From Alphaproteobacteria bacterium (lineage in GTDB: Bacteria > Pseudomonadota > Alphaproteobacteria > DSM-16000 > Inquilinaceae), in NCBI GenBank assembly GCA_028277405.1, contig JANQGH010000042.1, positions 124,001 through 188,000 of the forward strand: 64,000 nt of DNA, given 5' to 3'. The position numbers and the translations under genes are program-made. Shown here piece after piece: positions 17,328-24,509 of the stretch. Position 1 is the stretch's first letter; every line of letters begins with the position of its first letter. The notes under the pieces are model-generated. The model was not told the origin of the DNA, did no database searches, and saw nothing but the letters and a program-made list of their open reading frames with translations.

Positions 17328-18467
17328 TCAGGACGGCTTGGGCTCCATCGCATACAGGTGCACGGGTCGGGCGCGGCCGCGCAGGGAAACCGGGCCGAGA
17401 TCCTCGATGGCGACAGTTTGAGCCGGCCCCAGCCGGTCATGCAGGTCCCCCGACATGACGACGTCATGGTTCGATTGCTTGGCATAGCTTTCGAGGCGCG
17501 CCGCGACATTGACCGTATCGCCGAAATAGGTGACTTGCTCCTTCGACAGACCGATCTCACTGACCACCACGGGGCCGCAATGCAGCGCGGCGCGAAACTC
17601 CGGAACGGTCCCGAACTCGCGCCGATAGCTTTCGGCCAGGTGGCCCATGCGGTCGCGCATGGCAAAAACGCAGTCCACACAGGCCGCATCCGCAACGCCG
17701 GACCGCAAGGGCCAAGTCACGATGATCGCGTCGCCGACATACGCGTGAACCTCGCCGCCATGGTCCGTGATGATCTCGTCGACATCGTGAAAGAACCGGG
17801 CCAGCAGCGTCGCCACGGCGACCGGCCCTAACCTTTCGGCCAGCCGCGTCGCGCCCTTCACGTCGACGAACAGAAAGATGCGCCATTCCTCGACCGGCCG
17901 ACGGTATCGGCCGACCATGATGCTGACGAACTGACCGGCACCGATCAGCCGGACGACATGGACGCCGGTGACAAAGACCGCTGCTAAGGCAAGGGAAAGC
18001 GCGGCGTCGAATGGAAGAAGCGAGATGATGTCGGCCAGGCTTTCGCCAAACAGGACGATCTGGGCGATGACTTGGACAAGCACGCCGGCGACGGCCATTG
18101 CGAGACCGTTCAGCGCCATCTCGATGATCAAGGGTTGCCGCCGCAGCCAGTCGCGAAAGCGCCAGGTGAACCAATCATGCATGCCCAACATGCCGAGACC
18201 GATCAGTGCACCGGTGGCGGCGCTTAGAAAGAAGTTAAGAGCGGTCTGCGACTGGTCTGGATCGAGGGTTCCGCGAAACAGCAGGCCTGCCACCGCCCCG
18301 AACACGGCCACCGTCACGTAGAGCGTGCCGTCTTGGCGCCAACGGACAGCGCGCCGGCGCCAAGATGTGCCGGGCGCGACCGATTTTCGTTGCCGACGGG
18401 TCAAATCGTGGCCGATGCGTGCGGTCCGGCGGGCGGCGCGACGACAACTATTGGATGAACAGACCAC
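17328..18467 (-). CDS. Membrane-bound class III adenylate/guanylate cyclase
   Basis: A 379-residue protein with four or five predicted TM helices (~50-65, 76-97, 114-140, 150-180) and a C-terminal cyclase homology domain from ~193. The two metal-binding aspartates are D202 (FLFVDVKGATRLAE) and D246 (HAYVGDAIIVTW), and the transition-state Asn/Arg pair sits in GDTVNVAARLE (N320, R324). It should synthesise cAMP, possibly cGMP, in response to a membrane signal. The start is a GTG at 18467 followed by a basic ~45-residue cytosolic tail, so the true start is uncertain. A cyclic-nucleotide-binding protein is encoded at 30.6 kb. Confidence 0.88.
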   Translation of the reverse strand: MVCSSNSCRRAARRTARIGHDLTRRQRKSVAPGTSWRRRAVRWRQDGTLYVTVAVFGAVAGLLFRGTLDPDQSQTALNFFLSAATGALIGLGMLGMHDWFTWRFRDWLRRQPLIIEMALNGLAMAVAGVLVQVIAQIVLFGESLADIISLLPFDAALSLALAAVFVTGVHVVRLIGAGQFVSIMVGRYRRPVEEWRIFLFVDVKGATRLAERLGPVAVATLLARFFHDVDEIITDHGGEVHAYVGDAIIVTWPLRSGVADAACVDCVFAMRDRMGHLAESYRREFGTVPEFRAALHCGPVVVSEIGLSKEQVTYFGDTVNVAARLESYAKQSNHDVVMSGDLHDRLGPAQTVAIEDLGPVSLRGRARPVHLYAMEPKPS

Positions 18468-18600
18468 AGCCTTGCCCGCGCGGGTGCGTGGCCGGCCAGC
18501 CGATTAGATCCGTTATCGTTCGGCACGTGGGTCACAAGACTGCTACACCCTGATGGTTCCGATTGCGACCCTAGCCATAGCACACCCTCTTTGAGGTGTT

Positions 18601-18658
18601 GACCGGACGTTTGAAGACTTTCCTGCCGCCTAAGGCGGACGCGCGTTTTCGTCCGGTC
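18601..18658. repeat. Nested inverted repeat
   Basis: Outer arms GACCGGACG (18601-18609) and CGTCCGGTC (18650-18658) are perfectly complementary over 9 bases. Inside lies a smaller hairpin, CCGCC-TAA-GGCGG. It could fold as RNA or act as a protein site. Its position is about 340 bases upstream of the BCCT start, close to the 5' side of the cyclase gene. Confidence 0.4.
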
Positions 18659-18800
18659 GATGCGCGGCTTGGCGACGCGCGCATCAACCTTTGCCGCGCC
18701 GCAATGCATGCTGCGTTGGCCGCGCCAAACTTGGGTTTGCCACCATGAGTCAGCCTATACCTTTGATATTTATTAAGATTTCGAAGAAAGATGAGGGAAG

Positions 18801-18830
18801 TTTGACAGTCGGTCAAATTGCTGCATAGGC
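18801..18830 (+). promoter_or_regulatory. Candidate BCCT promoter with operator-like dyad
   Basis: TTGACA at 18802-18807 is followed 17 bases later by ATAGGC at 18825-18830, a plausible sigma70 promoter with a weak -10. The dyad TTTGAC-N5-GTCAAA (18801-18817) overlaps the -35 box, so a dimeric repressor or activator could bind there. The gene starts ~165 bases downstream. Confidence 0.4.
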
Positions 18831-18996
18831 TCGCGCACGCGTCATCGCTGGCCCCGACGACGTCTGTTTCCGCGGTTGGGCCGGTCCATTCCAGGCACCA
18901 CCGCTGCCGATTCGGCATTCGATGGAACGGAGGAAGCCGCCGGCAAAACGAAGCCGCCAGACCCAAACGCTCAGCATTTCGAAGGAGGGCACAGCC

Positions 18997-20616
18997 ATGC
19001 CCGATCGCTACGCGACGGAATATCAGATAGGGCAGGACAATCTACGCAGATGGGGGATGGATGTGCATCATCCCGTCTTCTGGGTGGCCACCCTTCTAAT
19101 TGCAGTCTTCATCCTGGGCACGCTGATGGCCCCCGGCGACGCCAACCAGGTGTTTGCCGGCGCCCGGGTCTGGTCGACGGAGAATTTCGACTGGCTGTTC
19201 ATGATCGGCGCGAACATCTTCGTGCTGTTCTGCCTGGCCCTGATCATTCTGCCGGTCGGCAGTATCAGGATCGGCGGTGAAGACGCCAAACCCGACTTCT
19301 CGACCCTGTCCTGGTTCGCGATGCTGTTCGCGGCCGGCATGGGCATCGGCCTGATGTTCTGGAGCGTGGCGGAGCCGACCGCCTATTACACCAACTGGTA
19401 CGGCACGCCGCTGGACGTCGAGCCGAACACGCCGGAAGGGGCCGCGGGCGCCATGGGTGCCACCATGTTCCATTGGGGACTGCATCCGTGGGCGATCTAT
19501 GCCGTCGTCGGTCTGTCGCTGGCCTTCTTCAGCTACAACAAGGGGCTGCCGCTGACCATCCGGGCTGGCTTCTTCCCGCTGTTGAAAGACCGGTCCTGGG
19601 GCTTCATCGGCCATGTCGTGGATGTGATCGCGGTGCTGGCCACCATCTTCGGCCTGGCGACGTCGCTGGGTTTTGGCGCCGAACAGGCGGCCAGTGGCCT
19701 GGAATATCTGTTCGGCATCGAAAACACGCTGGGCGTGCAGGTGGCGATCATCATCGTCATCACCGCCATCGCGCTTATCTCGGTCGTCCGGGGTCTCGAG
19801 GGCGGTGTGAAGGTGTTGAGCAACGTCAACATGATGTTGGCCGCCCTGTTGCTGCTGTTCGTGCTCTTTCTGGGGCCGACGGTGGCGATCTTGAACACGA
19901 TCGGCACGACCGCGTCATCCTATCTGGGCGACCTGATCCCGCTCAGCAGCTTCGTCAGCCGCGAGGACACGACCTTCTATCACGGCTGGACGGTGTTCTA
20001 TTGGGCCTGGTGGATATCCTGGTCGCCGTTCGTCGGCATGTTCATCGCCCGGATTTCGAAGGGCCGCACGGTGCGCCAATTCGTCGTCGCCGTTCTGCTG
20101 GTGCCGACCGTGGTGACTCTGATCTGGATGAGCGTCTTTGGCGGCGCGGCGCTGGATCAGGTACAGAACAATATCGGCGAGTTGGCCAACGGCATCAGCG
20201 AGGTCTCCTTGGCCATGTTCCAGATGCTGGACAATCTGCCGATCGCGCAGATCACCTCGTTCGTGGCCATCGTGCTGGTGCTGGTCTTCTTCATCACCTC
20301 GTCGGATTCCGGTTCGTTGGTGATCGACAGCATCACGGCCGGCGGCAAGGTCGACGCACCCGTGGCGCAGCGGATCTTCTGGGTGACGATCGAAGGCGTG
20401 ATCGCCGGCGTGCTGCTGTTCGGCGGCGGCGCGGACGCCTTGGGCGCCCTGCAGGCCGCCTCGATCACCGTTGGCCTGCCCTTCACGGTCGTTCTGCTGG
20501 TGATGTGCTGGAGCCTCTATCTGGGGCTGTCGCACGAGCGGCGATACGTTCAGGCGCGCCGCAGAAGCGGCAGCGGGGCCAGCAGCGGCGATGCCCCGGA
20601 AGCGCCATCAACCTGA
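18997..20616 (+). CDS. BCCT family betaine/choline/carnitine transporter
   Basis: ATG 18997 has a strong GAAGGAGG ribosome-binding site and gives 539 residues, the usual BCCT length; the frame extends upstream without support. Twelve TM helices are expected. The family signature GMGIGLMFWSVAEP and the substrate/Na region ATSLGFGAEQ are present, together with WTVFYWAWWISWSPFVGMFIAR in TM8, which supplies the Trp-rich aromatic box for quaternary ammonium groups. There is no long C-terminal osmosensory tail as in BetP. Given the sarcosine oxidase operon and demethylases downstream, import of glycine betaine or a related methylated compound for catabolism is likely. Confidence 0.92.
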   Translation: MPDRYATEYQIGQDNLRRWGMDVHHPVFWVATLLIAVFILGTLMAPGDANQVFAGARVWSTENFDWLFMIGANIFVLFCLALIILPVGSIRIGGEDAKPDFSTLSWFAMLFAAGMGIGLMFWSVAEPTAYYTNWYGTPLDVEPNTPEGAAGAMGATMFHWGLHPWAIYAVVGLSLAFFSYNKGLPLTIRAGFFPLLKDRSWGFIGHVVDVIAVLATIFGLATSLGFGAEQAASGLEYLFGIENTLGVQVAIIIVITAIALISVVRGLEGGVKVLSNVNMMLAALLLLFVLFLGPTVAILNTIGTTASSYLGDLIPLSSFVSREDTTFYHGWTVFYWAWWISWSPFVGMFIARISKGRTVRQFVVAVLLVPTVVTLIWMSVFGGAALDQVQNNIGELANGISEVSLAMFQMLDNLPIAQITSFVAIVLVLVFFITSSDSGSLVIDSITAGGKVDAPVAQRIFWVTIEGVIAGVLLFGGGADALGALQAASITVGLPFTVVLLVMCWSLYLGLSHERRYVQARRRSGSGASSGDAPEAPST

Positions 20617-20623
20617 TCACGGA

Positions 20624-20649
20624 GAGCGGCGGCCAAACGGTCGCCGCTC
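20624..20649. terminator. Terminator hairpin between convergent BCCT and GlxA genes
   Basis: GAGCGGCG (20624-20631) pairs with CGCCGCTC (20642-20649), the stem extending inward to an AAAC loop. It lies 8 bases after the BCCT stop codon. The U-run is poor on the plus strand, so efficiency is uncertain; it could serve both converging transcripts. Confidence 0.55.
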
Positions 20650-20684
20650 CTTATGGGCCGCATCGCTCAGTGCAGTTCGGTCCG

Positions 20685-21719
20685 TCAATGCGTGTATGGC
20701 GCTTCGGCGCGATGGACCGCCAATGGCGGTTCGATCGGATCAGGCCAATCGGCAAGCAGCCTGGCTCGGTCGTCGCTGGGCGATCGGCCGTAGAACTTGC
20801 GGTAAGACTTGGCGAAATGCGAGGCGGAGGTGAAGCCGCAGGCCACGGCCACCTGCACCACCGGCATGGGCGTTTGGGTCAATAGCTGTCGGGCGCGTTT
20901 TAGGCGCAGTTCGGCGTAATAGCGCGCCGGCGACTTGCCCAGCTTGCCGCGAAACAGGCGCTCAAGCTGACGGGCCGACACGCCGACGCCGTCGGCCAGA
21001 TCTTCGATGGAGACCGGGTGTTCCAGCAAGGCCTCCATGGTCGCGACGGCGGCCAGCACCTTGGGGTCGCTGATGCCGGTGCGGTGCTGGAACGACATGC
21101 GCTGGGCGTCGTAAGGGTGGCGCACGAAAGTGTGCAGCATCTGTTCGGCGACCGTTTGGGCCAGTTCACGGCCATAGTCGGCGGCGATCAAGTTGATCAT
21201 CATGTCGAGCGGTGCCGTACCGCCCGAACAGGTGCACCGTCGGCGGTCGATTTCGAACAGTGTCGCCGTGATGTCCAGTTCGGGGAATTCCTCGGCGAAG
21301 CTCTCGACGTTCTCCCAATGGATCGTGCAGCGGTGCCCGTCCAACAGACCCGCCCGGGCCAGCAGCAAGGGGCCCGTACAAACGCCGCCGACTGTGACGC
21401 CACGGCTGGCCATGCGCCGCAGCCATGCGTCAAGGTTCGGATTACGATAGGTTTCGGCGCGAACACCGGCGCAGACAAGGATCGCCGCGGCGCCCGGGCA
21501 GTCATCCAGCCCGGCATCCGGGGATACGGTCACGCCGTTGCTGGCGCTGATCGGCTCGCCGTCGGGGCTGAACACGCGCCAGTGAAACAACCCCTCCGCG
21601 GCCAGCCGATTGGCGGCGCGCAACGGTTCGATCGAGGCGGTGAAGGCCATCATCGAAAAGTCAGGCACCAGCACGAAGACGATCTCTTGCGGTCGGGCCC
21701 GCGGGTCGACATTGAACAT
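20685..21719 (-). CDS. GlxA family AraC-type regulator (GbdR-like)
   Basis: A 344-residue regulator with an N-terminal DJ-1/PfpI (class I amidotransferase-like) domain, ~10-180. The nucleophile-elbow sequence is GGVCTGPLLLARAGLL. A C-terminal AraC helix-turn-helix pair follows, ~225-325 (SIEDLADGVGVSARQLERLF, then PVVQVAVACGFTSASHFAKSYRKFYG). The architecture matches GbdR, CdhR and ArgR of pseudomonads; GbdR activates glycine betaine, dimethylglycine and sarcosine catabolism. Lying between the BCCT gene and soxBDAG, that role is the natural inference. It is 9 bases downstream of a second, similar regulator, so the two are probably co-transcribed. Confidence 0.88.
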   Translation of the reverse strand: MFNVDPRARPQEIVFVLVPDFSMMAFTASIEPLRAANRLAAEGLFHWRVFSPDGEPISASNGVTVSPDAGLDDCPGAAAILVCAGVRAETYRNPNLDAWLRRMASRGVTVGGVCTGPLLLARAGLLDGHRCTIHWENVESFAEEFPELDITATLFEIDRRRCTCSGGTAPLDMMINLIAADYGRELAQTVAEQMLHTFVRHPYDAQRMSFQHRTGISDPKVLAAVATMEALLEHPVSIEDLADGVGVSARQLERLFRGKLGKSPARYYAELRLKRARQLLTQTPMPVVQVAVACGFTSASHFAKSYRKFYGRSPSDDRARLLADWPDPIEPPLAVHRAEAPYTH

Positions 21720-21728
21720 CGCCGCCCC

Positions 21729-22790
21729 CTACCCCGCCGCGCCTCGGGCCAGCGCCATCTGGCGCACGGCCTGCGGCGTCGCCCCGAACATCGCTTTCAG
21801 CTGGCGGGCGAAGTGCGAGCCGTCGGCGAAGCCGCATTCATAGGCGATGTCGGTGACCGGCCGGTCGGTATGGGTCAGCAGCCAGTGACCCTGATGAAGC
21901 CTCAAGCTGCGCTGGCATTGGGACGGCGCCACGCCAAGCTCAACCCGAAACAGCCGCTCAAGCTGTCGACGGGACAGGCCGACCGCCGCCGCCAGCTTGT
22001 CGACGGGCCAAGGCTGGGCGACGGACTGCTCCATCAGGCTGAGTGCCCGGCGCAGGCGTGGGTCGCTGACCTTGGTGCCGAAGACGGCATGGGGCTGGGG
22101 CGCGTCGGCCGGCCGCGCCTGGTCGGCGATCAGTATCTGGATTGCCTTTTGTGCCGAGGCGCGCCCGAGATGGCGTTCGACCAGCCAGGCAGCCAGATCG
22201 ATGGCCCCGGTACCGCCGGCACAGGTGATCCTGTCACCATCGATGACATAGAGCTGGTCGGCGACGGGCGAAACGTCGGGGAATGTCCGTACCAGGTCCC
22301 AATAGTGGTACCAGGATACACAACAGCGGCGCCCGGCCATCAGACCCAAACGCATCAGCGTGAAGACGCCCGTGCAAACCCCGATCAACGGCACGCGGCG
22401 GGCAGCAGCACGTTGCAAAAACGCATCCTGTTCCGCGTCGACCGGCAAGCCCTCGTGAATCAGGCCGCCAAAAACCGCGACATAGTCGAAATCGGAGGGA
22501 TCGACGAACGGGCCGTCCGGCCGAACTTCCGTGCCGCAACTGGCGGCAACCGGTGCGCCGCCGGGCGTCATCACCGTCCAGCGACAGCCGGCCTGGCGGC
22601 TGCGGTCGCCCTCGTCCGCTGCCAGGCGCAGCTCATCGATGAAGCCGGCAAAGGGCAGCAGAGTGAACTGCGGCAGGATCACCAGGCCGACCGAGAGCGG
22701 ACGGCGCGCGCCTTCGCTCAGCGCAGGGATGCGCGTGGCGTAATCCTCGCCTTCGGTCGATGTGCCAACCGGCTGCCTGCCCTCGGTCAT
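21729..22790 (-). CDS. GlxA family AraC-type regulator, second copy
   Basis: ATG 22790 is chosen, with GGAG about 10 bases upstream and typical N-terminal content after it; the frame continues upstream as Arg-rich non-protein-like sequence. The 353-residue product has a DJ-1/PfpI-like domain (LSVGLVILPQFTLLPFAGFID, IGVCTGVFTLMRLGLM) and an AraC-type DNA-binding domain (KLAAAVGLSRRQLERLF, TDIAYECGFADGSHFARQLKAMFG). It is clearly diverged from its downstream neighbour. The two may sense different intermediates, for example dimethylglycine against sarcosine. It is transcribed divergently from soxB across a 167-base gap. Confidence 0.87.
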   Translation of the reverse strand: MTEGRQPVGTSTEGEDYATRIPALSEGARRPLSVGLVILPQFTLLPFAGFIDELRLAADEGDRSRQAGCRWTVMTPGGAPVAASCGTEVRPDGPFVDPSDFDYVAVFGGLIHEGLPVDAEQDAFLQRAAARRVPLIGVCTGVFTLMRLGLMAGRRCCVSWYHYWDLVRTFPDVSPVADQLYVIDGDRITCAGGTGAIDLAAWLVERHLGRASAQKAIQILIADQARPADAPQPHAVFGTKVSDPRLRRALSLMEQSVAQPWPVDKLAAAVGLSRRQLERLFRVELGVAPSQCQRSLRLHQGHWLLTHTDRPVTDIAYECGFADGSHFARQLKAMFGATPQAVRQMALARGAAG

Positions 22791-22957
22791 GCGCGCATTC
22801 TCCAAGGCCCACGAATGCCTGTCGCGGCGGCAACGACGATAGCACCGGACGCGACGCCGTGTCGCAAATATTCTTGTGGTAAGGGCGCGGCGTTCTAGCC
22901 TCAATGCGGATCGAGCGGCCAAACTGGCCGTTCTGACACCAAGGCTGACGAACGCCC

Positions 22958-24208
22958 GTGAAACGCTTTTCCTTCTGGTCCGTCGCCCGCAACGCGTTGA
23001 GCAGCCACGCGCACTGGCCGCGCCAGTGGCGCAGCCCAGAGCCTAAGCCGGCCTACGACGTCATCATCGTCGGCGGCGGCGGGCACGGCCTGGCGACGGC
23101 GTACTACCTGGCCAAAGAGCACGGCATCACGAATGTCGCCGTCTTGGAGAAGGGCTGGCTGGGCGGCGGCAATACGGCGCGCAACACCACGATCGTGCGA
23201 TCGAACTATCTTTGGGACGAAAGCGCGGCCCTCTACGAGCACTCCCTGAAGCTTTGGGAAGGCCTGTCGCGGGACCTGAACTACAACGTCATGTTCAGCC
23301 AGCGCGGTGTGATGAACCTGTGCCACACGCTGGGCGACGTAAGGGCCAGCCGGCGACGGTCGGAGGCCAACCGGCTGAACGGCGTCGACAGCGAATGGCT
23401 GGAGCCGGCGGACATCAAGAGGATCTGCCCGATTCTGAACCTGTCGCCCAGCCTGCGCTATCCGGTGATGGGCGCAACCTTTCAGCCACGCGGCGGCGTC
23501 GCCAGACATGACGCGGTCGCCTGGGGCTTCGCCCGGGCGGCGGACGCGTGCGGTGTCGACATCATCCAGAATTGTGCGGTCATCGGCCTGCGCCGCGAGG
23601 GCGGCCGGATCGTCGGCGTCGATACCACGCGGGGGGCCATTGACGCCAAGAAAGTCGGCGTCGTCGCGGCCGGCCACAGCTCCGTGCTGGCCGAGATGGC
23701 CGGCATCCGCCTGCCGATCCAAAGCCATCCGCTGCAGGCGCTGGTGTCGGAGCCGATCAAGCCCGTGTTGCACACGGTGATCATGTCCAGCGCCATCCAT
23801 GTCTATCTCAGCCAGTCCGACAAGGGCGAACTGGTGATCGGCGCCGGCGCGGACGGCTACAACTCCTACGCCCAGCGCGGCAGTTTTCATGTGATCGAGG
23901 AGCAGATGGCTGCTTTATGCGAGCTGTTCCCGACCCTTGGCCGCTTGCGCATGCTGCGCAGTTGGGGCGGCATCGTGGATATCTGCCCGGATGCCTCGCC
24001 AATCATCGGCAAGATGCCGGTCGACGGGCTGTATCTGAACGGCGGCTGGGGCACCGGCGGCTTCAAGGCCACGCCCGGCTCCGGCTGGGTTTTTGCTTGG
24101 ACCATCGCCAAGGATGCGCCCCACCCGATCAACGCGCCGTTCACGCTCGACCGGTTCACTACCGGTGCGCTGATCGCCGAGCACGGCGCGGCGGCCGTGG
24201 CGCATTGA
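22958..24208 (+). CDS. soxB: Sarcosine oxidase beta subunit
   Basis: A 416-residue flavoprotein subunit of heterotetrameric sarcosine oxidase, which oxidatively demethylates sarcosine to glycine and passes formaldehyde to tetrahydrofolate. It starts at GTG 22958. The FAD dinucleotide-binding motif [19 protein letters not shown] (~residues 34-52) follows a ~30-residue N-terminal extension typical of Sox[16 protein letters not shown] is a SoxB signature. The C-terminal [16 protein letters not shown] forms the flavin-contact loop. It is the first gene of the soxBDAG operon. Confidence 0.95.
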   Translation: MKRFSFWSVARNALSSHAHWPRQWRSPEPKPAYDVIIVGGGGHGLATAYYLAKEHGITNVAVLEKGWLGGGNTARNTTIVRSNYLWDESAALYEHSLKLWEGLSRDLNYNVMFSQRGVMNLCHTLGDVRASRRRSEANRLNGVDSEWLEPADIKRICPILNLSPSLRYPVMGATFQPRGGVARHDAVAWGFARAADACGVDIIQNCAVIGLRREGGRIVGVDTTRGAIDAKKVGVVAAGHSSVLAEMAGIRLPIQSHPLQALVSEPIKPVLHTVIMSSAIHVYLSQSDKGELVIGAGADGYNSYAQRGSFHVIEEQMAALCELFPTLGRLRMLRSWGGIVDICPDASPIIGKMPVDGLYLNGGWGTGGFKATPGSGWVFAWTIAKDAPHPINAPFTLDRFTTGALIAEHGAAAVAH

Positions 24209-24218
24209 GGGGCGGACG

Positions 24219-24509
24219 ATGCTGCTGATCAACTGCCCCTGGTGCGGCGCGCGCGACGAGATCGAGTTCCATTGCGGCGGCGAGGCCCATATTGTGCGGC
24301 CCGAACAGCCGGACCAGCTCGATGACGCAGCCTGGGCCGACTATCTGTTCATGCGCGGCAATCCGAAGGGCCGCTATGCGGAGCGGTGGGTGCACAGCGC
24401 CGGCTGCCGCCGCTGGTTCAACGTCATCCGCGACACCACCAGCCACCGCATCCTGGCGGTCTACAAGCCGGGCGAGCCACCGCCGGACTTGGCGGAGCCG
24501 TCGTCATGA
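24219..24509 (+). CDS. soxD: Sarcosine oxidase delta subunit
   Basis: A 96-residue zinc-binding subunit. INCPWCGARDEIEF gives the CxxC pair (C6, C9), and the later HSAGCRRWFNVIRDT supplies the remaining ligands and the conserved Cys-Arg-x-Trp core. A GAGGGG element precedes ATG 24219. The stop overlaps the soxA start as ATGA, a translationally coupled arrangement. Length and order match soxBDAG operons in Corynebacterium, pseudomonads and rhizobia. Confidence 0.94.
   Translation: MLLINCPWCGARDEIEFHCGGEAHIVRPEQPDQLDDAAWADYLFMRGNPKGRYAERWVHSAGCRRWFNVIRDTTSHRILAVYKPGEPPPDLAEPSS

Larger units (their letters stand above)
18468..18996. other. Intergenic region upstream of the BCCT gene
   Basis: This 529-base gap between the divergent cyclase and BCCT genes holds no credible coding frame. 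It contains a nested inverted repeat at 18601-18658, a TTTGAC-N5-GTCAAA dyad at 18801-18817 overlapping a TTGACA box, and the strong GAAGGAGG ribosome-binding site before 18997. Confidence 0.6.

Noticed and set aside
17300..17695. Long N-terminal extension of the GNAT acetyltransferase
   Set aside because: This part overlaps the adenylate cyclase coding sequence and shows the Arg/Ser/Cys-rich composition of a shadow frame. GNAT proteins begin at the MIRTATIDD-type sequence.
18571..18966. Minus-strand frame in the BCCT upstream region
   Set aside because: It has a Cys/Arg/Ser-rich composition without domain features, overlaps the BCCT promoter elements, and lacks a ribosome-binding site.
24386..24505. 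N-terminal extension of the sarcosine oxidase alpha subunit
   Set aside because: It lies wholly inside soxD in another frame. The extension is Arg/Pro/His-rich non-protein-like sequence, and ATG 24506 gives the standard length and an ATGA overlap.
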